A model generated the notes under the pieces. The model saw only the letters and a program-made list of their open reading frames with translations. It did not search any database and was not told the DNA's origin. DNA of 19,655 nucleotides, from positions 1 through 19,655 of the forward strand of contig URSI01000006.1 of the NCBI GenBank assembly GCA_900550505.1, written 5' to 3'. Numbering within the stretch: the stretch's first letter is position 1; every line of letters begins with the position of its first letter. A program made the translations under genes and the position numbers. Positions 1 to 7,835 of this stretch are shown here, in pieces. This DNA comes from an uncultured Eubacteriales bacterium. GTDB taxonomy: Bacteria; Bacillota; Clostridia; Oscillospirales; CAG-382.

Positions 1-774
1 TTTGAAAGCGGCGGATTCGGCAATCTTAAGCTCAACGGTTTTTACTGGTATGATGAGGCAATACATACCAACGATCCTCATATGCTCGAATTGTTGGACT
101 ATACTGCTGAATACATCCATTCACTCGGATATTACTTTATCTGGATCCCTTACTATTGCGCGTCTGGCTATTCAAATTGGGCGTCATACGGATTTGACAT
201 AGCGAATATGCAGCCTAACTACATGTTCAGCGACGACGTGCCGCTTTCACGGGTTTATGACAACGCGGCACTGACCAAAAAGCTCGGAATGGCTGTGGAA
301 ATAGAGATAGACGGCAACGCGTTATTAGACGACTATCATCGCGAGAAATACCGCGCATATCTCAGAGCGGGTGTTGAGACCGGTTATATGAACACCGTAA
401 AAATGTATTATCAGGATGCAGGTCCGGGCTGTTTCTACAATGCTTACAAATCCGAAGACCCGCAAAACAGATCCATTTATGATGACACATATCTGTATGC
501 CAAGCGCAAACTCGCCGCTGACTCGTTACCTGCGGATAAGCTTGATTTTTCCTTTACAAAAGGGCAGGAGTGCGAATTTAAGCTTACTTCAGACGGTGTT
601 GCACTTGATGTTTCGCTGGGTCTTGCATGTCGTTACGGTTCTGTAAAGATCGGAGACGACGGGACAGTAACTTATATCCCTATGGAAGGGTTTGTCGGGT
701 CGGATTCGTTTACGCTCGTGGGTGGTTCGAACATTTTTCCGGATGAGTATACCGTGACGGTCACGGTGGAGTGA
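1..774 (+). CDS. DUF4855 surface protein, 3' part only (5' end outside window)
   Basis: The reading frame is open from base 1, so this is the last 257 residues of a longer protein. Residues about 1-176 match what I know of DUF4855 (function not established): an LNGFYWYDEAIH stretch, FIWIPYY near residue 45, GFDIANMQPNYMF near 65, an EIEIDG motif near 100 and a tyrosine-rich MYYQDAG near 136. Residues about 180-257 form a cadherin/Ig-like beta domain with the typical TYIPMEGFVGSDSFTL signature. DUF4855 proteins are usually secreted; the signal peptide would lie upstream. The same type of beta domain occurs in the S-layer-homology protein at 18216-19502, which suggests both are cell-surface proteins. 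The iron-sulfur protein genes start 46 bases after the TGA with no visible terminator, so co-transcription is possible. Confidence 0.85.
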   Translation, partial: FESGGFGNLKLNGFYWYDEAIHTNDPHMLELLDYTAEYIHSLGYYFIWIPYYCASGYSNWASYGFDIANMQPNYMFSDDVPLSRVYDNAALTKKLGMAVEIEIDGNALLDDYHREKYRAYLRAGVETGYMNTVKMYYQDAGPGCFYNAYKSEDPQNRSIYDDTYLYAKRKLAADSLPADKLDFSFTKGQECEFKLTSDGVALDVSLGLACRYGSVKIGDDGTVTYIPMEGFVGSDSFTLVGGSNIFPDEYTVTVTVE

Positions 775-820
775 CGGCAATATATTAAATGACATTACAG
801 AATAAATGGAGTGCGTTTTT

Positions 821-1741
821 TTGGAAGAGTTGAAAACAATATTTCTTGATGCTGCAGAGGAAGAAGGCGTTGATATAGTAGGCTTTGCTTCAAAGGATCG
901 CTTTGCTTCGGTAGACGCGCGGAACAACCCGTTTTCCATCTTCCCGGAGGGCAATACCGTCATTATGATAGGCAAGCGAGTATGCCGCGGTTCTCTTCGC
1001 GGAGTGGAGGAGGGAACCAATTTCGGTGATTACAATTTATTCGGAAAGAATTGGCTTGAAGATGAATTTCTTTCGCTTGCCTGCTATGACCTTGTCCGTG
1101 TGCTTGAGGATCACGGGTGGGAAGCCGTTCCGGTGTTCCCGAACCCTTCGGAGCTAAAGCCCACGGGTGTTCCCGTTGCACAGGACAGACCGGCGCCTAA
1201 CGTGTTCCCGGATTTCGATTATGCAGCCGTAGCGTGCGGTGTCGGCGAGATAGGTTTGAACGGTATGCTGTTGACTCCGCGATTTGGTCCGCGGCAGCGG
1301 TTTCACATGATAATAACAGATGCTGAATTGCCTTCGACTCCGTTGCTTGAACAGCAGATCTGTGACGGCTGCGGCGAATGTGCTGCTGTCTGTCCGCTCG
1401 GAGCGATCGATGTTGACGCTGCCCATGAGGTTGACATCTGCGGCAAAAAGATGAAAGTGGCGTCTATCGACTATGAGAAATGCAAGACGTGCCGCAACGG
1501 TGCCTGCCGCAATCGCCTTGCAGATTATGCGCGTCCTGACCGCATGGCCGCGCTTTGCAACCGTACTTGTGTTTCACACCTTGAAGGCTGCGGGCTTGTA
1601 GGAAACAGATTCGAATTGCCGTTCCGTAAGCGTGAGGCATGGGCTATTGACGGCGCCGGTGCTTATGCAAAACGAGACACCGAGTCGGCCAATGTTCTCG
1701 GCGGTGCGTTCAGCAAGGATGGAAACAGGGGTGCACGCTGA
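821..1741 (+). CDS. QueG-like double-cluster 4Fe-4S protein (paralogue 1)
   Basis: A 306-residue iron-sulfur protein of the epoxyqueuosine-reductase-like superfamily. It has an N-terminal cobalamin/substrate-type domain (residues about 1-165) with the conserved GVGEIGLNGMLLTPRFGP segment, then a ferredoxin-type motif CDGCGECAAVCP (Cys 181, 184, 187, 191) and a second cysteine group at 221, 224, 229, 246, 250 and 257, enough for two [4Fe-4S] clusters. The DTGP-type active-site motif of true QueG is not seen and the C-terminal HEAT-like tRNA-binding region is absent, so I do not call it queG. Start: TTG at 821 is preceded by GGAG at 808-811 with 9-base spacing; the in-frame ATG at 806 has no ribosome binding site. 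Its TGA overlaps the ATG of the next gene by one base, which implies translational coupling. Probably cytoplasmic; substrate unknown. Confidence 0.8.
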   Translation: MEELKTIFLDAAEEEGVDIVGFASKDRFASVDARNNPFSIFPEGNTVIMIGKRVCRGSLRGVEEGTNFGDYNLFGKNWLEDEFLSLACYDLVRVLEDHGWEAVPVFPNPSELKPTGVPVAQDRPAPNVFPDFDYAAVACGVGEIGLNGMLLTPRFGPRQRFHMIITDAELPSTPLLEQQICDGCGECAAVCPLGAIDVDAAHEVDICGKKMKVASIDYEKCKTCRNGACRNRLADYARPDRMAALCNRTCVSHLEGCGLVGNRFELPFRKREAWAIDGAGAYAKRDTESANVLGGAFSKDGNRGAR

Positions 1742-2859
1742 TGAAGCTTACATCCGAGATGATAAAAGAACGAGCTCGCGAACTCGGTATAGATTGTATA
1801 GCGATAGGGAACATTGAGCGGTTTGAGTCTGCTCCGGTACTGATGTCGCCGCAAACCTATTTTCCCGAGGCAAAGTCGGTCATAGCCGTGGCGATGCGTA
1901 TACCTCGCGGCACGTACCGTGGTATAGAGGAAGGCACGCATTGGCACAATTATACTTTTTACTCATACAATAAGCTCAATTCTCTCTTTCGTCCCCGGCT
2001 TTCGTATGAGCTTTGCTGCTACATAGAGGATCACGGCTGGGAGGCTGTGGCGCATTCCCCGGCTGTCCCTGAGGGCAACGGCACAACCCGTGAGCCGGTC
2101 GGAGAGGGCAGGGTGCCTCCGGACGTAGTGTGCAGTGCGCGGGTTATTGCGGCAGGCTGTGGGCTCGGTGAGATAGGTTACTCGAAGGTATTCCTGACAA
2201 AGCGGTTCGGTCCGCGTGTAAGGATAGGGCTTATATTTACCGATTGTCCGCTTGAGCCGGACCCGATATTAGATACCGGCGATATTTGTCTTCATTGCGG
2301 TGCCTGCAGCCGTGAATGTCCGGGCGATGCCATACCGCCCGTGCGCGAGACAGCCAAACGGCTCGAGGTGGATTTCGGAGAAAAAAAGATCTGGTATGCA
2401 GATGTGCGCATGGGACGTTGTACTCTCTCTCATCACGGCATGAATAACGAGTGCTCTCCGTTCCACAAAAAGGAATTCCCGAACATGGCGTTTGATGTCC
2501 GAAACTCCGAAATGACGGAAGAAGAGGCATATATCCTCTCGTATTCGATAGCAAACGCAAAATGGGGACGCAAACCGGAAAGCAGTTCGGTCATGGGTTA
2601 CTATGATTACATAATATCTCATACAGGCTATTTTGCGATATGCGGTGCACGCGGCTGTATACGTGCGTGTATGGATGCGCTCGAGCGGAGCGGACGCATT
2701 GAAAATAAGTTCAAAAACCGTTTCTACCGCAAGAAGAGCTGGTTGCTCCCGAATAAACCGGAAACGGTGTCAAAGGGCGTAAATCCGTATCGTGAGGAAT
2801 ATCTTGACGCGCATTATCCCGGCATACGGAAAAATGAATACGAAAAAACGGATGATTGA
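1741..2859 (+). CDS. QueG-like double-cluster 4Fe-4S protein (paralogue 2)
   Basis: A 372-residue paralogue of the preceding protein. The two share the order of motifs, for example RGxxRGxEEGT near residue 56, EDHGWEAV near 96, and GxGEIG followed by RFGPR near 150. The ferredoxin-type motif CLHCGACSRECP has Cys 183, 186, 189 and 193. The second cysteine group (227, 238, 301, 306, 310) is spread over a longer insert than in paralogue 1, so the clusters or the substrate site differ. The TGATG overlap with the upstream gene suggests stoichiometric synthesis and perhaps a heterodimer. The family includes QueG and looks related to corrinoid-dependent reductases; the reaction here is unknown. A hairpin terminator lies 53 bases downstream. 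Confidence 0.8.
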   Translation: MKLTSEMIKERARELGIDCIAIGNIERFESAPVLMSPQTYFPEAKSVIAVAMRIPRGTYRGIEEGTHWHNYTFYSYNKLNSLFRPRLSYELCCYIEDHGWEAVAHSPAVPEGNGTTREPVGEGRVPPDVVCSARVIAAGCGLGEIGYSKVFLTKRFGPRVRIGLIFTDCPLEPDPILDTGDICLHCGACSRECPGDAIPPVRETAKRLEVDFGEKKIWYADVRMGRCTLSHHGMNNECSPFHKKEFPNMAFDVRNSEMTEEEAYILSYSIANAKWGRKPESSSVMGYYDYIISHTGYFAICGARGCIRACMDALERSGRIENKFKNRFYRKKSWLLPNKPETVSKGVNPYREEYLDAHYPGIRKNEYEKTDD

Positions 2860-2912
2860 TCTGCCGTATACCGTGTTTTGATATCGCCGCAGCACATCGG
2901 TGCATTAAGAAA

Positions 2913-2955
2913 ACGCCGTCGCATAAGAAAAATGCGGCGGCGTATTTATTGCAGT
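2913..2955. terminator. Bidirectional terminator between convergent genes
   Basis: A 12-bp stem (2913-2924 with 2932-2943, one G-U pair) has a 7-base A-rich loop. On the plus strand it is followed by the weak U tract ATTTATT. On the minus strand it is followed by TTTTCTT, a better tract. It can end both the iron-sulfur operon and the minus-strand operon that stops at 3042. Confidence 0.7.
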
Positions 2956-2983
2956 GTAAGTACCCGTGGCTCTGATCAGTTAT

Positions 2984-3015
2984 GCAACGGTCGCCCGCGC
3001 AAAGGAGGCCGTTGC
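2984..3015. other. Stem-loop just beyond the minus-strand operon stop
   Basis: GCAACGGTC (2984-2992) pairs with GGCCGTTGC (3007-3015), 9 bp with one G-U and a 14-base loop, 26 bases after the minus-strand stop codon. It has no U tract on that strand, so it may be an RNA 3'-end stabilising hairpin placed before the terminator, or chance. Confidence 0.3.
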
Positions 3016-3041
3016 GATTCTATTTTGTTGCGGACGTGCCG

Positions 3042-5063
3042 TCATATGAACAATGCGCGCCTGATGGCATACAGCAGAGCTGGATTATTGTGCATTATCA
3101 GGTCCACCTCGTTGTCGAGTGCCAGTGAAAATGCGTATATCAGCGACAATGCCATCAGCACGTGCACTACGGCCGTAACACATTTCAGCCCGGACTTTGA
3201 GTCGATCTCTATAAGCCCCAGCGCTGAGATAAGTGCGATAACGGTCATGATATCACATGTGTACCTGATGTGTGCACCTGCAAGACAGAAGTCGATAAAT
3301 GCAACGGCCACGACGGAAATCGCGCCGACGATCACGAGCAGGCGGCGCGGACGGTTTTTGAGAGCGTAATATACCGATGTGAATATTCCCCAGTTGAGCG
3401 GCATCATCAACGCGCCGAAGGACTCGCCGATATAGATATAATCAACACCGTAGCTTTCCAGCCTCACTCTGGTAAGACCTGCAAGAGGAAAGCGCGAAAG
3501 TTCCAGCGGTTGCAGAAAGTAGTGGAACATCGCATATGAAAAAAGCTGAGGTCTCAATGTGTTTTTGGCAGTGTCGCTGACGGTTATCTGATAGGTGCTT
3601 CCGAAATCCAGCGGCCCCGAGAATCTTGCGGCATTGTATAATCCGATGGCAAAAAGACCCGCAAGGAGCGGAACGGCAAAAGATATTGCCATGAGCGACT
3701 TGTCTTTAACGGACTTTTTCTCGCACAGCACACCAAAAAATACAGGTAACAATACGACACCGTAGAGCGCGTGTTGTGGCCGGGAGGCGACAATACAGGC
3801 AAGCGACAAACCTGCGGCCGCAAAAAGCGCACACCGTGCCTGCAGCATTTGGGCGCGTGCGCCCCGGAGCGACAAGTAAATAAATATGGTTAGAAACGCC
3901 ATCCCGCAGATCACCGGCACGGTGTAGAAGTTCGCGCTTGCCTGCATGGTGAACACCATGGAAGCGGCAAGTGTAGCGGGTACTGCGGCGCAGAGGGTCA
4001 GAAGCCGCGCACGCACCGAATAACGCAGCACAAGCTCCCGCAGCGAAAGCGCCGTAAATACCGCCGCTATCAGCGCAAATACCGTGCAAGCCAGCGTGTC
4101 GGTCGCCATTCGCCCTGTGATCAGCCATACGGGCATATATACCAACAGAACCGGCAGCACACCGAAATATGAATACAGCCGTCCTTCATAGAACGCCTTG
4201 TCCCATATGTCTTCCGTGGAAACACCGTGTGCCGCTCTGTCAGCCGGATCGTATGGGTTTTCACAGTCGAACAGGCTGTCCGGCGGGGTTAGGTCGAGGT
4301 AAAGCTGTTTTTTGATGAAAGCGTCCGTCTGCTGAACATAGTTCCCGTACGCGTACAGCTCGTCCTCCTCGCTCACCGGATATTCTACCGTATAAGGTCC
4401 GCCGAAGAGAGAGATGAATGCGATGAGCAGGACGCTTGCAAATACAGAACCCGCAAGCGCAAGGTTATGAGATCGGTTTGAATGCTCGTAGAACAGGGTG
4501 AACAGCCGGTACCTTACACAAAACAGAGCAAAGGCAACCAAACACCACACCCCGAGCATCCTGAGAAAAAAGAACTCGTGTTCAGGTTCGGCGTTGAGCA
4601 CGACCGAACTGATCACCATATCCTTGCATTTTTCAAAAATCAGCAGTACGCTTTCGGCGTCGTAATCGCTTCCCAGATCAAAAAACATGGAGTTGCCGTC
4701 AGCGGGAGAAAAATCAAAGCTGATCTTTCTTTCAACAGAACCGCCGTTTGGATCAGCGGCAGTCAGCTGTACAGTCAGTCTGCCGCGCCTGTTCGGACCG
4801 ACGGCGCACAGCCTTAACGTCCTGAGTTCCGATACGGAGCCTATGGAGACGGTACCGGTGGAATCTCCTGTAAATGTGATCACTCCGTCGTCGAGATCCG
4901 CGCTCTGATACGCATACGTATCGTCCGGCGACACCGTCCTTGTCTCACCTGTGTGAGCGCGAAGGCTGTTTGCCGGTATCCTGAAAAGTACGAATTCAGC
5001 AAAAAGTGCCGCCAACAGCGCGACGGCACATATAATGACGGGTTCAAGAAGTTTTTTCTTCAT
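3042..5063 (-). CDS. Large polytopic membrane protein, GT-C glycosyltransferase-like
   Basis: A 673-residue integral membrane protein. TM1 lies at about residues 8-28 and is followed by an extracytoplasmic domain of roughly 130 residues rich in beta-type sequence, then about 11-12 further hydrophobic segments. The loop after TM3 carries acidic residues (VSEEDELYAYGNY) and a DKAFYEGRLYSYFGVLPVLL stretch, similar to what I recall from GT-C lipid-sugar-dependent glycosyltransferases, in which an acidic residue in an early loop is catalytic. That assignment is inferred from layout; no exact family is recognised. Start: the ATG at 5063 (MKKKLLEP) follows a GAGGAA ribosome binding site inside the end of the upstream gene. 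A longer form starting at 5126 would place 21 charged residues before TM1 and is unlikely. It overlaps the FAD oxidoreductase gene by 20 bases and is the last gene of the gtrA-type operon. Confidence 0.7.
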   Translation of the reverse strand: MKKKLLEPVIICAVALLAALFAEFVLFRIPANSLRAHTGETRTVSPDDTYAYQSADLDDGVITFTGDSTGTVSIGSVSELRTLRLCAVGPNRRGRLTVQLTAADPNGGSVERKISFDFSPADGNSMFFDLGSDYDAESVLLIFEKCKDMVISSVVLNAEPEHEFFFLRMLGVWCLVAFALFCVRYRLFTLFYEHSNRSHNLALAGSVFASVLLIAFISLFGGPYTVEYPVSEEDELYAYGNYVQQTDAFIKKQLYLDLTPPDSLFDCENPYDPADRAAHGVSTEDIWDKAFYEGRLYSYFGVLPVLLVYMPVWLITGRMATDTLACTVFALIAAVFTALSLRELVLRYSVRARLLTLCAAVPATLAASMVFTMQASANFYTVPVICGMAFLTIFIYLSLRGARAQMLQARCALFAAAGLSLACIVASRPQHALYGVVLLPVFFGVLCEKKSVKDKSLMAISFAVPLLAGLFAIGLYNAARFSGPLDFGSTYQITVSDTAKNTLRPQLFSYAMFHYFLQPLELSRFPLAGLTRVRLESYGVDYIYIGESFGALMMPLNWGIFTSVYYALKNRPRRLLVIVGAISVVAVAFIDFCLAGAHIRYTCDIMTVIALISALGLIEIDSKSGLKCVTAVVHVLMALSLIYAFSLALDNEVDLIMHNNPALLYAIRRALFI

Positions 5064-6639
5064 GGTATTCCTCTTCGGCGTTGACGTTCCAAAGCTCGCC
5101 CTTGTCGCATTCGCCGTGGAAGGCACGGACGGCAGTAAACGCCGTCAGCATTGAATGGTCCATATTGTTATAACGGTGCTGACCGTTTCTGCCTATACAG
5201 TAAAGATTTTCGATAGTATTAAGGTGGTCACGCACTTCGCCGAAGCGCGCATAGGAGCCGAAATATGCAGGATATGCTTTTTTCACCCTTATACGGGTGG
5301 AATCAATGACGTCTTCACTCAGAGCAAGCCCGATGCTTTCAACCTCGGAGACGGCCATGGATATGAAGTCCGCGTCGCTCATCTCCCACATCTCATCGCC
5401 TTCCTTACAAAAATACTCAAGACCTATCCAGACGGTGGAATCGGGCGAGGTGACCATATAAGGCGACCAGTTGTTGAATACCTGAACACGTCCAAGTCTG
5501 ACATTTCTGTCCTGAACGTATATCCAGCAATCGGGTATTATGTTGCCGAGCGTTTTGAGCGAGGTCTTGTTTTCGAGCTTTAGCTTTTTGCAAAGCAGTC
5601 CCACCGTTATGAAATCTCTGTAAGGTAACTCCGAAGCGACGGCGCGCACACTGTCCGGTACATCGGGCAAAGCCTTTACGAGGTCTTTCACCGGCATGGA
5701 TGAGAACACGGCGTCGGCGGATATGTTGAACACGCAGCCGCCTTGACGCAGCGTGGCGCCGGTTATCCGATCGTTTTCGGTCGAAAAGCGAACGCATTCG
5801 GTCGAAGTCATTATTTTTCCGCCCAGCGAAACTATTTCACCCGCGAGCGTTTCCCAAAGCTGACCGGGACCGAACTTCGGATAGAAGAACTCTTCTATGA
5901 GCGAAGTCTCATTGACCTTGCTCCGTCGTCCGAATGCTTTTGCGAGCATATCGGCGAGCGCTTTGCGCAGCGAAAGCCCCTTGACCCGCTGTGCTCCCCA
6001 GTCTTTTGCTATCTTGCTGGGATGAACGCCCCAGAGCTTTTCCGTATATCCCTCAAAAAACATCGAGTAGAGCGGTTTCCCAAAACGGTTTATGTAAAAA
6101 TCTTCAAGTGAATTCTCCTCACGCTTGTGTATGCAGGCGGCAAGGTACCCGAATCCTACTTTGAGTGTGTTGCAAAATCCCATTGACCGCAACGTGGATG
6201 CCGACAGCGTGACAGGATAGTCAAAAAACCGGTGCATGAAGTATATCCGAGAGACCCTGCGCCGGCGCAGCATGACCCGGTCCGTTTTTTCGGGATCGGG
6301 ACCGTCCGGCGACAACTGTACCTCGCGGCCGGTCAGCATATCGTCATATGAAGGGGAGCCTTGCAAAGGCATCAGTTCTTCCCAAAATTTTGTTACTTCC
6401 TCGCTCTTTGAAAAGAATCGATGACCACCCAGATCCATGCGGTTGCCATTGAAGCTGACGGTGCGTGAGATGCCGCCTATCTTATCGGTAGCCTCGACAA
6501 CAGTGACACTGCACCCGCCCCGCTTCAGCAGCTGGTAAGCGGCTGTAAGTCCCGCGGGACCGGCGCCGATGATGATAACGTGTTTTTCAGGCTTTTGTTT
6601 CTGCATATTCCAGCGTGCGGTCATGTGCCGCCCTTTCAT
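5044..6639 (-). CDS. FAD-dependent oxidoreductase, UDP-galactopyranose-mutase/protoporphyrinogen-oxidase-like
   Basis: A 531-residue flavoprotein. A Rossmann dinucleotide site IIGAGPAGLTAAY lies at residues about 23-35, with the acidic end of the second strand (VVEA) and GGISRT, then the DLGGHRFFSK signature near residue 70. The C-terminal part has an FAD-contact segment CIGRNGQHRYNNMD near residue 490. This type is commonly annotated as an NAD(P)/FAD-dependent oxidoreductase related to UDP-galactopyranose mutase and often sits beside glycosyltransferases. The neighbours (GtrA-like upstream, GT-C-like downstream) fit a role in making or modifying a lipid-linked sugar; the substrate is unknown. 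Start: the ATG at 6639 overlaps the stop of the upstream gene as ATGA. An alternative ATG at 6624 has the better ribosome binding site (AAAGGG, 6-base spacing), and residues before the Rossmann motif are dispensable either way. Confidence 0.8.
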   Translation of the reverse strand: MKGRHMTARWNMQKQKPEKHVIIIGAGPAGLTAAYQLLKRGGCSVTVVEATDKIGGISRTVSFNGNRMDLGGHRFFSKSEEVTKFWEELMPLQGSPSYDDMLTGREVQLSPDGPDPEKTDRVMLRRRRVSRIYFMHRFFDYPVTLSASTLRSMGFCNTLKVGFGYLAACIHKREENSLEDFYINRFGKPLYSMFFEGYTEKLWGVHPSKIAKDWGAQRVKGLSLRKALADMLAKAFGRRSKVNETSLIEEFFYPKFGPGQLWETLAGEIVSLGGKIMTSTECVRFSTENDRITGATLRQGGCVFNISADAVFSSMPVKDLVKALPDVPDSVRAVASELPYRDFITVGLLCKKLKLENKTSLKTLGNIIPDCWIYVQDRNVRLGRVQVFNNWSPYMVTSPDSTVWIGLEYFCKEGDEMWEMSDADFISMAVSEVESIGLALSEDVIDSTRIRVKKAYPAYFGSYARFGEVRDHLNTIENLYCIGRNGQHRYNNMDHSMLTAFTAVRAFHGECDKGELWNVNAEEEYHEEKTS

Positions 6640-7106
6640 TCTTTTTCAATATCGTGTTTGCCGGCGCGGAAAACAAACAGCTTTCTGCCCAGATAGTTCC
6701 ATGCGAGCACTATCGCAGAGACCGGAATGTTTACAAGCCATTCGTCGCCGAGAAGCAGTATGTTGACGCCCAGATTCATCAGCCACTCCTTCATGACCCA
6801 GCCGACAATACTCACGGCAAGTATTATGAGAAATGCCGAAAATTTCTTTCCTGTACGCTTGTCCTCGCCGGAGTTGAAAGCCATGATAAGCGTCAGTATA
6901 TAGTTGACCACAAAGCCGACGATTCCCCCTGCGTATGTAGCCACGGCGAGCCGGGTAACGTCATCGGTCAGCAATTGCGGTGTCAAACGATTTACAGCTA
7001 TCAGCGTGACGGCATCAGTGACCCAGCTTATACCTCCTACTACGCAATAGCGTATAAATGTGGAGCGGCGGTAAATATCGATAAATTTTTCCGCAAGTCT
7101 GTTCAT
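6636..7106 (-). CDS. GtrA-like membrane protein (polyprenyl-linked sugar translocation type)
   Basis: A 156-residue GtrA/DPMS-type protein with four hydrophobic helices (about residues 18-38, 51-75, 87-105, 122-140) and the family features FIRYCVVGGISWVTD near the N-terminus, NYILTLIMAF in the second helix and NYLGRKLFVF near the C-terminus. GtrA proteins are thought to help move undecaprenyl-phosphate-linked sugars across the membrane or to anchor partner glycosyltransferases. It is the first gene of a three-gene minus-strand operon and overlaps the FAD oxidoreductase start by 4 bases. A ribosome binding site (AAGGTGGTGA, 6 bases before the ATG) supports the start. A sigma-A promoter about 230 bases upstream leaves a leader of roughly 220 nt. 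Confidence 0.88.
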   Translation of the reverse strand: MNRLAEKFIDIYRRSTFIRYCVVGGISWVTDAVTLIAVNRLTPQLLTDDVTRLAVATYAGGIVGFVVNYILTLIMAFNSGEDKRTGKKFSAFLIILAVSIVGWVMKEWLMNLGVNILLLGDEWLVNIPVSAIVLAWNYLGRKLFVFRAGKHDIEKE

Positions 7107-7152
7107 ATGATGTCACCACCTTGCCTGTGCATTAAATGTTATGTCGTCATAA

Positions 7153-7167
7153 GTGTTGCGGCAACAC
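7153..7167. repeat. Perfect 15-bp palindrome in the gtrA-operon leader
   Basis: GTGTTGC-G-GCAACAC has arms of seven bases around one central base, 46 bases upstream of the gtrA-like start and downstream of its promoter. A one-base centre makes an RNA hairpin unlikely, so a dimeric repressor operator is the better reading. No regulator gene is adjacent. Nothing else is recognised in the 729-bp gap apart from this and the three promoters. Confidence 0.4.
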
Positions 7168-7333
7168 GGAAAATGCAGTAACACGGCAGATATCCAATAG
7201 CAGATTTAATGACAGCGATCAAAGTTGCAGATGCGTAAAGGTGTCATCAAATCCGTATATGTGCAAAATGTCGCAATATCCGCAAAAACATGACGTGTAT
7301 TGTCCGCAGCATATACCAACTTATACTTTAGTG

Positions 7334-7362
7334 AGTATACCATTTGCGTTATATGATGTCAA
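7334..7362 (-). promoter_or_regulatory. Sigma-A promoter of the gtrA-FAD-GT-C operon
   Basis: On the minus strand, TTGACA (7362-7357), a 17-base spacer and TATACT (7339-7334). The -35 is consensus and the -10 differs at one position. The start would fall near 7327. Confidence 0.78.
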
Positions 7363-7423
7363 GCGCAATTGTACAAAATGCAAAATGCGTTTCAATAGTA
7401 TAGGCGAAAATTTTTCAAATATG

Positions 7424-7452
7424 TTGACGAATATGTCTGCTTGTGTTATACT
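7424..7452 (+). promoter_or_regulatory. Sigma-A promoter, outer promoter of the lipoprotein operon
   Basis: TTGACG (7424-7429), a 17-base spacer and TATACT (7447-7452). It is divergent from the gtrA promoter and 62 bases from it. The next convincing gene starts at 7836, so it gives either a leader of about 375 nt or a small RNA. Confidence 0.62.
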
Positions 7453-7693
7453 ACTGACATGGTTCGGGTCGCGCTGTTCATCATAACGTAAGATTTCAAG
7501 ACGGTGCTGGTATGTATCGGTACGCTTTTGCTTTGCGCACCCGGAATTATGCGATGTCCTCAGTGGTGTCTTACATGTATTTTGGTTTTGATTTTTGGGG
7601 GCTTTGGCCTCATAAAAGTGGTTTATCGGCAATCAAGTTTTCCGCAAGCAAAGTCGGGTTTGCTCAGAATACTGATAATTCGATAGTTTTTGC

Positions 7694-7722
7694 TTGACAA
7701 AATGGCGTGGATTTGGTATCTT
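7694..7722 (+). promoter_or_regulatory. Sigma-A promoter proximal to the acidic lipoprotein gene
   Basis: TTGACA (7694-7699), a 17-base spacer and TATCTT (7717-7722). The start would be near 7729, about 107 bases before the gene. With the promoter at 7424-7452 it forms a tandem pair. Confidence 0.55.
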
Positions 7723-7835
7723 TACCGTGAGGCGGCGCCTGTTCGCTTGACCTGTTGCTTGATTTTCGCGTTACGGTGTCGCCCGCTTCAAAATAAGACG
7801 ACGTTATCATACGTCGGGAAAAAGGGGAAACTGAT

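Noticed and set aside
2878..3369. Plus-strand open frame of 163 codons downstream of the iron-sulfur genes
   Set aside because: It contains the terminator hairpin and lies antisense to the membrane protein gene; its composition is not protein-like.
5064..5126. Longer N-terminus of the GT-C-like protein starting at 5126
   Set aside because: It would overlap the upstream gene by 83 bases and add a polar stretch before the natural signal-anchor helix; ATG 5063 has a ribosome binding site.
7504..7697. Short plus-strand open frames in the 729-bp gap, one starting GTG 7504 and hydrophobic, one starting ATG 7512
   Set aside because: Neither has a ribosome binding site, they overlap each other in different frames, and nothing resembles a known small protein.
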